A stretch of 64,000 bases of DNA from Mycobacterium sp. 236(2023) (GCF_029623955.1 NZ_JARSBP010000003.1:558001-622000), one strand, 5' to 3'. Shown: positions 16,476-25,812, counted from the first letter of the stretch. Made by a program: numbers and translations. Notes: generated from the sequence alone by a model not told the origin.

Positions 16476-17647
16476 AACGCCGTCGCTCCGAGAATCAGCG
16501 GCAGCGTCGGCAGTGTGCATGTCGCCGACGGCCAGGTGATCTCGGGGACGTACCCGGGTGCGAGCGTGAAATCGGGTATGCGGGCCAGCCATTCGGCGAC
16601 GACGAGCTTGAGCTCCATCCGGGCGAGGTGAGATCCGAGGCAGCGGTGTGGTCCACCGCCGAAACCCCAGTGCTTGTGCAGCTTTCCGTCCAACACGATG
16701 TCGTTGACCGAGTGCTCGTCGGTGTCGTCCCGGTTGATCGCGCCGAGGCAGAGCCGGACTTCTGCCCCCGCGGGCAGTTCGACGCCTGCGACGGTCACAG
16801 GCCGGGTGGTGACGCGGCCGACGATCGGTGCCGCCGGTTCGAGCCGGATCATCTCCTCGACGAAACACGCCACACCGTCAGGATTGTCGATGAGGGACGC
16901 GCGCAACTCCGGGCGGCGGGCCAATTCCAGCAGCGTGGCGCCGATGGTGGACGTGACCGTATCCAGCCCGGCGAGCACGAACACCAGCGACAGCCCGACG
17001 GCCTCGTTGTCGGTGAGCGGGTCTTCACCGTGCAGCAGAGCCGAAAGAATGCCGTCGCGAGGGTTGTCGCGTTGCTGGGCAACGGCTTCGGTGAGATAGG
17101 TGTACAGCTCGATCGCGGGGGTGAGGTCGACACTCGACGGATCGGTCGTCAGGCTGAACGCGATGATGGCGTCCTTCCACGCGATCAACCGCTCCTTGTC
17201 GTCCAACGGGAGTCCGAACAACGTCAGGAACACCTGCGACGGATAGGGCGTGGCCAGTTCAGCCATCACTTCGCAGTGGCTCTGCGTGGCGATCGTCTCG
17301 ACGATGTCGATGGCCTGTGCCTGCAACGATGGGAGCAGCCCGCCCAACGTCTGCGGGCTGAAGAACGGGTGCAGGATGTGCCGGTACCGGGTGTGGTCCG
17401 GCGGGTCGAACCCAAGCGGCACCAGGGGGACCGGGCTGATCATGTCGTCGTAGGCGATCTGCGACGAGAACACCTGCGGATTGCGAAGCGCGGCAAGGAC
17501 ATCGTCGCGGCGCGTCAGGTAAAACCAGCCGTCGCCGTAGAGCACCGGCCCGAGGTCGCGCAGCGCGGCCCAGCCCAGGCCCCGGTCTGACGCCATGGGC
17601 AGGTCGCCGTAGAGGACGTGTGGCAAGCCGTTCATCACGCCGGTCAT
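16472..17647 (-). CDS. Cytochrome P450 (second in operon)
   Basis: The 391-residue P450 has the I-helix AGLDTVT, K-helix EEMIR and heme motif FGGGPHRCLGSHLAR with C336. It is divergent from the neighbouring P450s, so the operon encodes three distinct monooxygenases rather than recent duplicates. The start ATG overlaps the glyoxalase-fold gene stop by four bases, and the stop overlaps the next P450, showing tight coupling. Confidence 0.92.
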   Translation of the reverse strand: MTGVMNGLPHVLYGDLPMASDRGLGWAALRDLGPVLYGDGWFYLTRRDDVLAALRNPQVFSSQIAYDDMISPVPLVPLGFDPPDHTRYRHILHPFFSPQTLGGLLPSLQAQAIDIVETIATQSHCEVMAELATPYPSQVFLTLFGLPLDDKERLIAWKDAIIAFSLTTDPSSVDLTPAIELYTYLTEAVAQQRDNPRDGILSALLHGEDPLTDNEAVGLSLVFVLAGLDTVTSTIGATLLELARRPELRASLIDNPDGVACFVEEMIRLEPAAPIVGRVTTRPVTVAGVELPAGAEVRLCLGAINRDDTDEHSVNDIVLDGKLHKHWGFGGGPHRCLGSHLARMELKLVVAEWLARIPDFTLAPGYVPEITWPSATCTLPTLPLILGATAL

Positions 17648-18096
17648 GAGATGTTGGTGGCCAGGAACGTCAGCGGGAGTCCGAGGACGGACAGGTCGAT
17701 CTCGTCGAGGTAGGAACCGTCGCCGGAGAACCCCTGCCGGAATCGGACGGCCGAACCGTAGCGCTGCGCCACCTGTTCGGCTGCGGCGACTTCGGGGACC
17801 TGCAGGACCACCGTGTAGATGCCGTCACCGTGGGCGTCCAGAAATTCGTTGACCGACGCCGCCACCGAGGCCGTCGACCCGGGAATGGGGGAGATCAACT
17901 CGACGCCGCGGTCCCAGTCCAGCTGCACACGGACACCGAGGTCGGTGAGTTCGCCTGCGTTGAAGGAGAACCCGAGATCGGCGAACATCTGCGTCACGGT
18001 GGCCGCACGCTCCGCTGCGACGGCGAAGACCACGTGGTGCAGGTTCGGGGCCGCGGTCACCCTCGCTTCAGTGTTCACCCTCGTTTCAATGTTCAC
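17644..18096 (-). CDS. Glyoxalase/VOC-fold protein
   Basis: From a GTG at 18096 (GTGA overlap with the upstream stop) this encodes 150 residues with a single pair of beta-alpha-beta-beta-beta units of the vicinal oxygen chelate fold (NLHHVVFAVAAERAATVT; GVELISPIPG; YTVVLQVPEV). VOC proteins bind a metal and act as isomerases, lyases or dioxygenases, or simply bind ligands. A metal site cannot be assigned confidently. An in-frame N-terminal extension is probably shadow. Confidence 0.8.
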   Translation of the reverse strand: MNIETRVNTEARVTAAPNLHHVVFAVAAERAATVTQMFADLGFSFNAGELTDLGVRVQLDWDRGVELISPIPGSTASVAASVNEFLDAHGDGIYTVVLQVPEVAAAEQVAQRYGSAVRFRQGFSGDGSYLDEIDLSVLGLPLTFLATNIS

Positions 18097-19145
18097 GGCC
18101 GCACCAGACCTCGGGGGCGGATCAACCCGAGATCGAGGTGGTTGAGCCAACCGGGTGGAGCGTCGCAGACATCGGGTATCGCGTTGATCGCACCCATCGC
18201 TGTCCAGTCGTACCCCGGGTGGGTGACGGTACCGTCGGCCTTGCGGCCGCCCTTGAGGACCAGCTCGGTCGGCGGGTCGCCTTCGATGACGATCTCGTAC
18301 CGCGTCTCACCCCAGTCCCACGGCGGATCGAGCTTGTCGGGGCCGGTGGTGAGGTAGACGGCGTGAAAGACGATGAGGGGTTTGCCGTCGACCCAGGCGG
18401 TCCACTCGTGCCGCTGCGCGGCGACGGTGCCCTTGGCGATGACACCCTCGTCATGCGGGATGTCCTCGACGGCGGTCGCGACACCGACCTCTGCTGCGGT
18501 GACTTCGTCGATGGTGACACCGAGTCCGTCGGCGATCATGTGCATCGATTGTGCGAAGAACGGTTGACCGAGTCCGAGAATCGTTGGCTCGGTGAGGAAT
18601 TTATCTTTGTCCTTACCGAAACCCATCCAGTCGATGTGGTCCAGCGGCGCATCCTTGATGACGTCGACGACCTCGTACACGTGGATCGTGTCCACTCGGC
18701 TCATCACACGCGCCAGGGTGAGCGGCAGGATGTCGCCGGCGTACCCGGGGTGGATGCCGCCGCCGTGGAACGAGGTGCCGCCGTCGGCGCAGGCGGCACG
18801 GATCTGCTCGGCGGGGTCGCGGAAGTCCGGCGACGGATGAAAGAACCCTGCGGTGGTCACGACGTTCTTACCGGAGCGCAGCAGCCGGCACACGGTGTCG
18901 ACGTCCATGATGATCGGTGTGTAGAACACGCAGTCGGCGTCCAGCGCGACGATCGCGTCGACGTCGTCGGTGGCGGTGATGCCGACCGGTTTGATGCCGG
19001 CGATCTCACCGGCGTCTCTGCCGACTTTGTCCTTGCTGTGCACCAGAACCCCGACGAGGTCGTAGATCGGGTTGTCGGCGAAATGCCGCACCCCAACCTG
19101 TCCGACGTCGCCCGTCATCCACTGGATCACACGGTAGGACTTCAT
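18093..19145 (-). CDS. DapB-like NAD(P)H-dependent oxidoreductase, copy 1
   Basis: The 350-residue protein has an N-terminal Rossmann domain (MKSYRVIQWMTGDVGQVGVR) of the dihydrodipicolinate-reductase/2,4-diaminopentanoate-dehydrogenase-like family and a C-terminal domain with GGGIHPGYAGDILPL. Such proteins are common in mycobacteria beside P450 and lipid-catabolic genes, but their reactions are mostly unknown. It follows a paralogue by 10 bases and overlaps the VOC gene by four. A carbonyl, imine or enone reductase role in the pathway is inferred. Confidence 0.88.
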   Translation of the reverse strand: MKSYRVIQWMTGDVGQVGVRHFADNPIYDLVGVLVHSKDKVGRDAGEIAGIKPVGITATDDVDAIVALDADCVFYTPIIMDVDTVCRLLRSGKNVVTTAGFFHPSPDFRDPAEQIRAACADGGTSFHGGGIHPGYAGDILPLTLARVMSRVDTIHVYEVVDVIKDAPLDHIDWMGFGKDKDKFLTEPTILGLGQPFFAQSMHMIADGLGVTIDEVTAAEVGVATAVEDIPHDEGVIAKGTVAAQRHEWTAWVDGKPLIVFHAVYLTTGPDKLDPPWDWGETRYEIVIEGDPPTELVLKGGRKADGTVTHPGYDWTAMGAINAIPDVCDAPPGWLNHLDLGLIRPRGLVRP

Positions 19146-19155
19146 GGTCCACCTT

Positions 19156-20208
19156 TCAGGTGTGGGAAAGCACTCCGCGGGGCTGCAGGAGCGGTAGATC
19201 GTTGTACGTGGCGATGCCCGGGGGTGCGGCGACGACCGCGGGGATGGCCGTGATCGCCGGCATCGCGGTGATGGTAAGCCCGAGCATGACGAAGTCGTCC
19301 AGGGTTTCGGCGACGAAGTCCGGGGGAGGCTCGAAACGCAGTGTGCTCGTGATCGTCGGCCTGCCTTCGACGGTGACGGTGTAGCCGAACGCGGTCGACC
19401 ACGTCGGTTGCAGCGCTTGTCCCTTCGTCCACACGCCGCGGATCTCGATGACCTCACGCCCGTCGACCGAACCCGTCCACCGCACGTCGATCCCGGCCAC
19501 GCAACCCGCCGCGATGGTCCAGCCGCCCGGTAGCTCGAGATCCTGGGTGGTCTGCGCATAATCGGCTGCGCAGCGGATCACGTCGAGCTCGGTGCCGAGG
19601 GCCTCGGCGACCAGTTGCACCGCCTCGCGGAAGATTCCCGACCCCTTCTCGGTGACCTCCTGCAGGTGGGGGTGGTCGATGGGATAGCCGAAGCCCATGG
19701 GGATCTCGGTCTCCGGCGAGTTGTAGATGGTGGTGTCGAAGGACTCGACGATGGAGATCTTGTCGACGCGGTCGGACAGGCCGGCGGTGACGACGGCGAA
19801 GAGCTGGATGAAGCCCGGGTTGATGCCGCTGCCGAAGATGGTCGCGCCACCGCGGTCGCAGGCGTCGGCGATACGGTGCCGGTCCTCGCCGAGGTTGTGG
19901 CCGGTGATGAACTCCGACGTCGTGACGACGTTGACGCCGGCTTCGAGGATGTGCACGAGGTGGTCGACATCGGCGAACATCGGGTTGTAGACGACGCAAT
20001 CCGGTGCGAGCGCCAGGAGGGCGTCGACGTCGTCGGTGGCGGCGACGCCGAGCGCCTCGATGCCGCACAGCTTCCCGACGTCGGTGCCCACCTTGTCGGG
20101 CGCCCACGCGTAACAACCGACCAGCTCGAGGTCGGCATGGGCGGTGATGGCGTGCACGGACTTACGGCCGACGTTGCCCGTCGTCCACTGCACCACCCGG
20201 TACGTCAT
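19156..20208 (-). CDS. DapB-like NAD(P)H-dependent oxidoreductase, copy 2
   Basis: Also 350 residues, with the same plan: [20 protein letters not shown] at the nucleotide site and GSGINPGFIQLFAVV in the second domain. It is clearly paralogous to the next gene but well diverged, so the two probably act on different intermediates or form a heteromer. Start ATG overlaps the preceding P450 stop by four bases (ATGA). A third member lies at 27481-28554 on the other strand. Confidence 0.88.
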   Translation of the reverse strand: MTYRVVQWTTGNVGRKSVHAITAHADLELVGCYAWAPDKVGTDVGKLCGIEALGVAATDDVDALLALAPDCVVYNPMFADVDHLVHILEAGVNVVTTSEFITGHNLGEDRHRIADACDRGGATIFGSGINPGFIQLFAVVTAGLSDRVDKISIVESFDTTIYNSPETEIPMGFGYPIDHPHLQEVTEKGSGIFREAVQLVAEALGTELDVIRCAADYAQTTQDLELPGGWTIAAGCVAGIDVRWTGSVDGREVIEIRGVWTKGQALQPTWSTAFGYTVTVEGRPTITSTLRFEPPPDFVAETLDDFVMLGLTITAMPAITAIPAVVAAPPGIATYNDLPLLQPRGVLSHT

Positions 20209-21425
20209 CCGCCGGTCCGCGTACCGGGTGTGAAGATCACCGGTACCGAGCGGAACCCGCGTGTGACAGAGTTCCCGTGAAACTTCGCCACTTCGTTTGG
20301 GGCCAGCGTGAAGTCCGGCATACGGGTCAGGACTCGCTCAAGGCCGACCTGGAATTCCAGTCGCGCGAGGTTGGATCCCAGGCATCGGTGCACACCGGCG
20401 CCGAAGCCCAGATGCCGGTTCTCCCGGCGGTCGAGGATGCAGCGGTCGGCGTCGGGGAACTCCTGTTCGTCGCGGTTGGCCGCGGCGTAGTTGACGATCA
20501 CCGATTCGCCGGGTGAGAAGGTGCAGCCGCTCAGCTCGACCTCCTTGGCGACGGTGCGCGGGATACCGTGGATGGACCCTGCGAAGCGGATGAACTCCTC
20601 CACCGCGCGGGCCAGGAGGTCGGGGTCGTCGATCAGCCGGTCCCGTTCGCCCGGATTGGTGGCGAGGTAATGGTAGGCGAAAGACATTGCACTCGCCGTC
20701 GTTTCAAGCCCGGCCTGCACCAGCAGCATGGCGTTGGAGACGACATCGCCGAAGGACAGCTTCTCCCCGTCGATCTCCGCCGACAACAGCACATCGATCA
20801 TGTCGTCGCGCGGTGGTTGCTCGAGGCGCTCCGTCACCGCGTCGTGCAAGTGCTGGTACAGCCCGCCCCAGGCAGCCATCCGGTCCTGTTCGGTGACGCC
20901 GTTGAGCGCGGTGTCGGTCAACTCCACGCAGAGCGGTACATCCTCGACTGGCATGCCGAGCAGGTAGGAGAAGAACACGATGCCGGGCTGGCGCCACGCC
21001 ACCTGGGCGAGGTCGCCGGCTCCGCTCTCGATGAAATCATCGATGAGACGGTCGGTTTCGGCACCGATCTCGGGCCGCAGTGCCTTCATCCGGGCCGGGG
21101 AGAAGTACGGGTTGAGAACTTTGCGGAACTTCTGCTGCCTCGGCGGGTCGAGGGTGATGACGAGGTCACCCGCCAGCTGCTCGGCCCCTTCGGGGGTCGG
21201 ATTGCTGGAGAAGTGCTCCCAGTCCTGAAGGATCTTGACGCACTCGGCGTAGCGCACCGCGACCCATGCACCGCTTGGCGTCGCGCTGAGAAACGGGTTG
21301 TCGGTGCGGGCGAACGGTGACTTGTCGCGCATCACCGAGTACACGTCGTAGAGGAAGTCATTGTCGTTGAAGTCTGCGTGCCGCAGATCCCAGTTCTCGG
21401 CGTGCCGTTCGGGTGTCTGCGTCAC
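20205..21425 (-). CDS. Cytochrome P450 (first in operon)
   Basis: The P450 has 406 residues from GTG 21425, chosen because GTGA overlaps the upstream stop. It has I-helix AGLETTAS, K-helix EEFIR and the heme motif [15 protein letters not shown] with C348. The I-helix has Glu where Asp/Glu is usual before the conserved Thr pair. It is the first of three P450 genes transcribed with the NorQ/NorD-like genes. The longer open frame upstream is shadow. Confidence 0.92.
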   Translation of the reverse strand: MTQTPERHAENWDLRHADFNDNDFLYDVYSVMRDKSPFARTDNPFLSATPSGAWVAVRYAECVKILQDWEHFSSNPTPEGAEQLAGDLVITLDPPRQQKFRKVLNPYFSPARMKALRPEIGAETDRLIDDFIESGAGDLAQVAWRQPGIVFFSYLLGMPVEDVPLCVELTDTALNGVTEQDRMAAWGGLYQHLHDAVTERLEQPPRDDMIDVLLSAEIDGEKLSFGDVVSNAMLLVQAGLETTASAMSFAYHYLATNPGERDRLIDDPDLLARAVEEFIRFAGSIHGIPRTVAKEVELSGCTFSPGESVIVNYAAANRDEQEFPDADRCILDRRENRHLGFGAGVHRCLGSNLARLEFQVGLERVLTRMPDFTLAPNEVAKFHGNSVTRGFRSVPVIFTPGTRTGG

Positions 21426-21844
21426 GGTGAATTCCCCTGCTGTTGAGCGGATTCGCGCGCCTCCCTTTCTTGATGAATCTTCACCAGTTCGCGCCAGCCG
21501 ATCCGGTTGTACTGGGGAACGGGCTGGATTCCCCATTCGTCCTGGGCGGTGTCCTTGCCCTCGGCTCCCTCCGGCGGCCCGAGGGCCGGGTAGGGAACCT
21601 GACATTCGAGCGTGTCGTCGGAGTAGCGGACCTTGAGCAGTTCGCTGCAGATCTCGGTCAGGCTCAGTGTCGGGTAGCCGTAGTAGACCGCCATGAACGG
21701 CAGGGTGAACGCACCTTCGATGACGAGCGCGACAAGGCAGACGAGCACGGCTCGTTTGATCCATTTGTGCATGCGCGCGTAGTAGGGCGTAGTACCTGGA
21801 GGCAGATCCTCGGCGGTTTCCTCTGTCTTCTCTGGGGCAGTCAC
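21422..21844 (-). CDS. Small single-pass membrane protein of unknown function
   Basis: From GTG 21844 the product has 140 residues: an acidic Pro-containing N-terminus, one clear membrane helix near residues 30-55 ([19 protein letters not shown]) and a ~85-residue outer or cytosolic tail with two cysteines ([16 protein letters not shown]). It recalls an accessory subunit of a membrane enzyme. It sits between the duplicated membrane protein and the first P450, and overlaps the P450 start by four bases. I do not recognise a family. Confidence 0.75.
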   Translation of the reverse strand: MTAPEKTEETAEDLPPGTTPYYARMHKWIKRAVLVCLVALVIEGAFTLPFMAVYYGYPTLSLTEICSELLKVRYSDDTLECQVPYPALGPPEGAEGKDTAQDEWGIQPVPQYNRIGWRELVKIHQEREARESAQQQGNSP

Positions 21845-21854
21845 AGTAGCTCCT

Positions 21855-22589
21855 TCAGTCCGTGAAGATTTCGCGGTTGACGGTGTGCAGGTAGGGGATG
21901 GCGAGGAACGGCGTGATGTAGAAGATGTCGTAGAGCCACCAGCCGATGACGGGGAAGACGACACCCGCGTAGCGCACATCGGCGTACATCGTCATGTTGA
22001 ACACGTACAGGCACCAGATGAGCACGCCCATCCAGCAGGTGATGATCATCCATTGGTGGCCCCAGCGTTTCATCTGGAGAAATCCGATGGCCGCCGCGCA
22101 TCGCATCGCGAAGACGGTCAGGATCATGCCGAACACCATCGACTTCTCGCCCGGGCCTGCGGCGCCGCCGATCCACGCTTCGTTGTAGTGCCAGAAATAG
22201 CCGGCGTCGAACATGGCGCCCCAGCCGACCATCAGCACCCGGTTGATCAGCGTGTGGTTGGCAACCAGGTCCAGCGCCCAGCCCAGGCTGTTGAGCATGC
22301 CGTCGATCAGCGTGAGGTAGCCGATCAGCGTGACGATCATCGGGCGCACGGAGTATCCCGCGCGCAATGCCTGGCGCTGAAGGAACACCCCGCGCAGGAA
22401 GATCGGCAAACCAATGATGCCGGGCGCCCACATGCCCATCAGCCCGGCGCCGACGATCATCCACTTATCGGCCCGTCGCTGCGCCGCGCGGGACTCTTCG
22501 TGGTGCTCCTCGAGGGTCAGCGACCCTTCGAGCGGTACCGACGCGGTGACCTTTGCGCCCGTTTTCCGGTTGAGCATGGGCAGATTCAC
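21855..22589 (-). CDS. Duplicated multi-pass membrane protein, copy A (His/Trp-rich)
   Basis: The product is a 244-residue integral membrane protein with about six hydrophobic segments. Start GTG 22589 overlaps the 43-aa gene stop (GTGA) and aligns with the start of copy B. Conserved between copies are NHT (H112), [10 protein letters not shown] (D128, H134, E137), [15 protein letters not shown] (H178), MYAD (D204) and [10 protein letters not shown] (H235, E240). Hand alignment with copy B shows 45 differences over 209 residues (about 78% identity). The buried His/carboxylate set could bind a metal or heme. No known family is recognised. The NorQ/NorD-like genes beside it suggest it is their client. 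Confidence 0.85.
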   Translation of the reverse strand: MNLPMLNRKTGAKVTASVPLEGSLTLEEHHEESRAAQRRADKWMIVGAGLMGMWAPGIIGLPIFLRGVFLQRQALRAGYSVRPMIVTLIGYLTLIDGMLNSLGWALDLVANHTLINRVLMVGWGAMFDAGYFWHYNEAWIGGAAGPGEKSMVFGMILTVFAMRCAAAIGFLQMKRWGHQWMIITCWMGVLIWCLYVFNMTMYADVRYAGVVFPVIGWWLYDIFYITPFLAIPYLHTVNREIFTD

Positions 22590-22717
22590 AACTCCCACCA
22601 ACCCCGCGCAAACGACATGTAGAGCTGGATGCCGAACATCGTGGCCAGATAGCCGTAGATGACGATCTGCAAGATGATGAGCGCCTTCTTGCGGTTTTTT
22701 TCTTTTTGATCAACCAT
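22586..22717 (-). CDS. 43-residue single-pass membrane peptide
   Basis: The short gene starts at ATG 22717 with a strong upstream GGAAGGA and encodes MVDQKEKNRKKA followed by one membrane helix (LIILQIVIYGYLATMFGIQL) and the end RGWWEL. Lys/Arg before the helix predicts the N-terminus inside. The stop overlaps the GTG of membrane protein copy A by four bases, so the two are coupled and are probably subunits of one complex. No named family is recognised. Confidence 0.75.
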   Translation of the reverse strand: MVDQKEKNRKKALIILQIVIYGYLATMFGIQLYMSFARGWWEL

Positions 22718-22731
22718 GTCTGCGTTCCTTC

Positions 22732-23532
22732 CTAACGATTCGGGGTGTCGGCGTCTGCGAGGCTGGCGGCAGCCACCTCGCGTAGGCCTTCGGAGATCGC
22801 GCCGTCGCTGGACAGCGGTGCCAACACGCACGCTTCGGCGGCTTCGAGTTCGGTGGCGCCCGCGGCGATCAGCTGTGCCGCCGTGACGAGCACCCGCGTG
22901 GACGGCGGCTCGAAGTGGAACGCCTGGTCGGCGGTGCGGATCGCGTTGGCGCACTGGACCAATCGCTGGGCCGTGCCGAGCCCGATGCCCGCCTCGGCGA
23001 CGATCACCTCGGCCTCGCGGTCGGGCGGAAGGTACTGCATGGGCAGGGTGACGAACCGCTGCCGGAACGAGGGCTTGAGCTCTTTGAGCGAACTGCGGTA
23101 GGCCGGGTTGTAGGAGCAGACGAGCATGAATTCTTCTGGGGCCTGGACTACTTCGCCCGCACGGTCGAGATACAGGGTGCGCCGGTGGTCGGTCAGCGAG
23201 TGCAGGACGGCCAGCGAGTCGTGTCGTGCCTCCACGACCTCGTCGAGATAGCAGATCGCGCCCGTTTTGACCGCCCGGGTGAGAGGACCATCGGTCCAGG
23301 TCACGTCGCCGCCGGTCACCATGAACCGCCCGACGAGGTCGGAACTGGTGAGATCGTCGTGGCAGCTGATGGTGACGACGGGACGGCTGAGCAGCAGCCC
23401 CATGTGCTCGACCAGGCGGGTCTTGCCGCAGCCCGTCGGCCCGGTGAGCATCACCGGCAGGCGCTGCCGGAACGCCCGCTCGAACAGCTGCACCTCACTG
23501 CCGTTAGCGAGGTAAATGTCAGAGGTACTCAT
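22732..23532 (-). CDS. NorQ/CbbQ-type MoxR AAA+ ATPase
   Basis: The 266-residue AAA+ protein has Walker A GPTGCGKT at residues 31-38, Walker B ICYLDE near 93-98, and sensor-1/arginine-finger features (CSYNPAYRSS; FRQRFVTLP). CbbQ/NirQ/NorQ ATPases work with a VWA partner to insert or activate metal cofactors (NO reductase) or remodel Rubisco. Here the VWA gene is directly upstream and overlaps by four bases. No norB, norC or Rubisco gene is near, so the client must be different; the adjacent membrane protein is the obvious candidate. Confidence 0.92.
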   Translation of the reverse strand: MSTSDIYLANGSEVQLFERAFRQRLPVMLTGPTGCGKTRLVEHMGLLLSRPVVTISCHDDLTSSDLVGRFMVTGGDVTWTDGPLTRAVKTGAICYLDEVVEARHDSLAVLHSLTDHRRTLYLDRAGEVVQAPEEFMLVCSYNPAYRSSLKELKPSFRQRFVTLPMQYLPPDREAEVIVAEAGIGLGTAQRLVQCANAIRTADQAFHFEPPSTRVLVTAAQLIAAGATELEAAEACVLAPLSSDGAISEGLREVAAASLADADTPNR

Positions 23533-25061
23533 GCGGCGACCAGCTCCCTGTGGACGTGGGCGAGGACTCGGGGAAGATCTTCGACGCGCCGGATCCGCTG
23601 AGAGCGCTTGGCTCCGAACACTTCCGGCAGCGGGTCGACGCGTACGGGCCCGATGCCGACGTAGTACATCGACACCCCGGCCTCGTTGGCCTCCTCGACG
23701 GCGTGCGCGGCGTCGGCCCAGGCGTAGCGTCCCTCGTACCCTTCGTCGGAGATCAGGCCGTCGCCGATGACGATCAGCAGGCGCCGTTCAGAGGGCTGGG
23801 CGAGCAGTCTGCTCGTCAGATGGCGTAGCGGCGCCCCGAGGCGGGTGTACCCGCCGGTCGACAGGCCGAGGCTGCCGGGTGGGACGAAGCGGCGGTCGGG
23901 AAAGTCTTTGAGACAGTTGACTTCGACGCGATGGCGGGTGTTTCCGGTGAACACGAAGATGCCGTGGCGCTCGTGGGCTGTCGTCATCGCCCGCGACAGC
24001 GCGTCGGCGCAGGCGAGTTCGAGCTTGAAGATCGAACCACCGTGCACGCCGAGCGACGAGCTGCCGTCGAGCAGCAACGCGGTGGTGACGTCGCGATTGG
24101 ACGGCAGCAGCTCGCGGAAGATCCGGGGCTCGACGGCCTCTCCGGTGGTCACGTCGATGTAGTGGCCCACGTACTGGTCGACGTCGATGTCGGAGCCGTC
24201 CTCCAGCCGGTTCTTCATCGCACGATGAGTGTTCTTCTCGAACCACTTGCGGACGTCGACGGCGATGGCGCCGGGCTGACCCGCGTTGCCGTGGTGCGAT
24301 TTCTCCAGGACCGCAACGTGATCCGGCATGAAGCGCTTGCTCCACGCATTCCATTCCGGATAGGGGATGCCGGGTCGGTGGTCGGGGGTGATGTCGAGAT
24401 CGTTGTCCTGCGGTCGGCTCGGTGGCGGCAGGTTGGAGTTCTTGATACCGCCCTCACCGCCCGCGGGCACCGAGTGCGGTGCGGGCACCCGCTTCTGATT
24501 CATCGTCCATGGCAGCCGCCCGAGGGTACGGCGCAGCTTGTCGGACATGCTTCGCGGTGCCGTGTACACCTGCGGCAGGCGCCCGAGAAGAGGGTCGACA
24601 GCCAGCGTCTGCCGGGTGCGGGCCAACGCGACCGCGCGGTTGAGCATCTCCGTGGCGTCTATGTCGCCGTCGGCCACGGCGAGATCGGGAAGCAGGCGGC
24701 GCATCTCGGAGAGCAGACCGGGCCAGTGCGTCGCGATCCAACCGAGGGCGACGCCGGCTTCGACCAGAGTGAGCGCGCTCAGCTCACGTGCGGACAGCTC
24801 GTTGAGGCGATAGTGCGTGACCCTGTCCTTGGATGGCGAACACTGAAGGGCGATACCGCATGTCAGGGTTCTGCGGGTCCAGTCGCGCGCCGTCACCGGG
24901 TGGGGAACATGGACAACATCGAGCATCGAACTCAGGCCGAAGCTCCGGTGCTGCCCGCTGACGAGGTGGGCACCGGTACGCCGCTGCTCGCTCAACGCGA
25001 CCGCGGTCAGTGAACAGCTGCGCTCGATCGCCATCGCGTGCGCTTCGGAGAGTTCGTGCAT
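23529..25061 (-). CDS. VWA-domain protein, NorD/CbbO-like cofactor-insertion partner
   Basis: The 510-residue protein has a helical N-terminal half, a low-complexity Pro/Asp-rich linker near residues 195-225 and a C-terminal von Willebrand A domain. The MIDAS motif is DGSSS beginning at D332, with STGGYTRLG and IGDGLIS as the later metal-site segments. NorD/CbbO proteins bind a client through the MIDAS metal and recruit the NorQ/CbbQ ring. The ATGA overlap with the ATPase gene supports a 1:1 functional pair. Start ATG 25061 lies four bases after the 35-aa peptide gene. Confidence 0.9.
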   Translation of the reverse strand: MHELSEAHAMAIERSCSLTAVALSEQRRTGAHLVSGQHRSFGLSSMLDVVHVPHPVTARDWTRRTLTCGIALQCSPSKDRVTHYRLNELSARELSALTLVEAGVALGWIATHWPGLLSEMRRLLPDLAVADGDIDATEMLNRAVALARTRQTLAVDPLLGRLPQVYTAPRSMSDKLRRTLGRLPWTMNQKRVPAPHSVPAGGEGGIKNSNLPPPSRPQDNDLDITPDHRPGIPYPEWNAWSKRFMPDHVAVLEKSHHGNAGQPGAIAVDVRKWFEKNTHRAMKNRLEDGSDIDVDQYVGHYIDVTTGEAVEPRIFRELLPSNRDVTTALLLDGSSSLGVHGGSIFKLELACADALSRAMTTAHERHGIFVFTGNTRHRVEVNCLKDFPDRRFVPPGSLGLSTGGYTRLGAPLRHLTSRLLAQPSERRLLIVIGDGLISDEGYEGRYAWADAAHAVEEANEAGVSMYYVGIGPVRVDPLPEVFGAKRSQRIRRVEDLPRVLAHVHRELVAA

Positions 25062-25065
25062 CAGC

Positions 25066-25173
25066 TCAGAAGGTGCCGATGTTGGAGAACATCCAGTACC
25101 AGAACCAGATGATGAGCCCGGTGCCGCCCCAGGCGGCCACGTAGCGCAGAATCTCCCAGATCCAGCCGCCCAT
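25066..25173 (-). CDS. 35-residue Trp-rich membrane peptide
   Basis: The gene starts at ATG 25173, preceded by AGGGGAACTGAT, and encodes MGGWIWEILRYVAAW, then a Trp-rich helix (GLIIWFWYWMF) and SNIGTF before TGA. Seven of 35 residues are Trp. It ends four bases before the VWA gene. Size, spacing and ribosome site argue it is real: a single-pass subunit or assembly peptide of the membrane complex, comparable to the 43-aa peptide at 22586. No homologue is recognised. Confidence 0.65.
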   Translation of the reverse strand: MGGWIWEILRYVAAWGGTGLIIWFWYWMFSNIGTF

Positions 25174-25209
25174 ATCAGTTCCCCTCGTGCAGTTCGTCGT
25201 TCGGTGTTG

Positions 25210-25812
25210 TCATCGGGCCTCCAAACCTCTCCGGGCTGTGACGATCAGGTTGGCGAGCATGGCCTCACGCATCTCGCTGTCGGCGACTGTGGTCAGGACG
25301 CCGTAGATACCGAGCAGGAAGAACGCTGCGCTGTAGAACGCGTCGACTTCGGGGTGGACTTCGCCGTCACCACGTGCCCGTTCGATCTCGCGGACGAGCG
25401 AGACGATGACGGGGTGGTCCGACCAGTCGTCCTTACTCGGCCGGGTCGGCGAGAAGTGGAGTGCAAGGAGTTCTTTGAACAGCAGCGGACCGAGCCGCTG
25501 CTCCAGTCCGGACACCAGTTGGACGACTTTGGTGAGTGCGGCGGCCAGATCGTGTTCGGCATCGAGATAGTGCGCGAATTCTGCTGCCATGCGGGACTCT
25601 TCGCGCCGCTCGAGCTCCAGCAGGACGTGCTCCTTGCTGGGGAAGTGGAAGAAGAAGGTGCCGTGGGCGACTCCGGCGGCCGACACGATGGCGTTGACGT
25701 CTGCGCCGGACATGCCGGAGGCCTGGAACTCGGCGATGGCCGCGCCGAGTATGCGTTCGCGCGTCTGGAGCCGTCGCATCTCACGCGCGGACTGCTTGAC
25801 CTGCGGGGTCAT
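25210..25812 (-). CDS. TetR-family transcriptional regulator
   Basis: The 200-residue protein has an N-terminal TetR helix-turn-helix (ERILGAAIAEFQASGMSGADVNAI, seen as two helices; recognition segment GTFFFHFPSKEHVL) and a ligand-binding C-terminal domain. ATG 25812 is preferred over GTG 25824 because GAGGAGG stands 11 bases upstream. It lies between membrane protein copy B and the NorD/NorQ genes, in the same direction, so it probably controls the whole train. A palindrome at 26600-26611 over the promoter is a candidate operator. Confidence 0.88.
   Translation of the reverse strand: MTPQVKQSAREMRRLQTRERILGAAIAEFQASGMSGADVNAIVSAAGVAHGTFFFHFPSKEHVLLELERREESRMAAEFAHYLDAEHDLAAALTKVVQLVSGLEQRLGPLLFKELLALHFSPTRPSKDDWSDHPVIVSLVREIERARGDGEVHPEVDAFYSAAFFLLGIYGVLTTVADSEMREAMLANLIVTARRGLEAR

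Noticed and set aside
21855-22589. Identification of the duplicated membrane protein as a pMMO/AmoA, EXPERA or AveC spirocyclase protein
   Set aside because: I compared remembered motifs of these families and found no convincing match in the conserved blocks, so no family is assigned.
22732-25061. Denitrification (NO reductase) locus
   Set aside because: NorQ- and NorD-like genes are present, but no NorB or NorC gene, and the neighbours are P450 and lipid-type enzymes.
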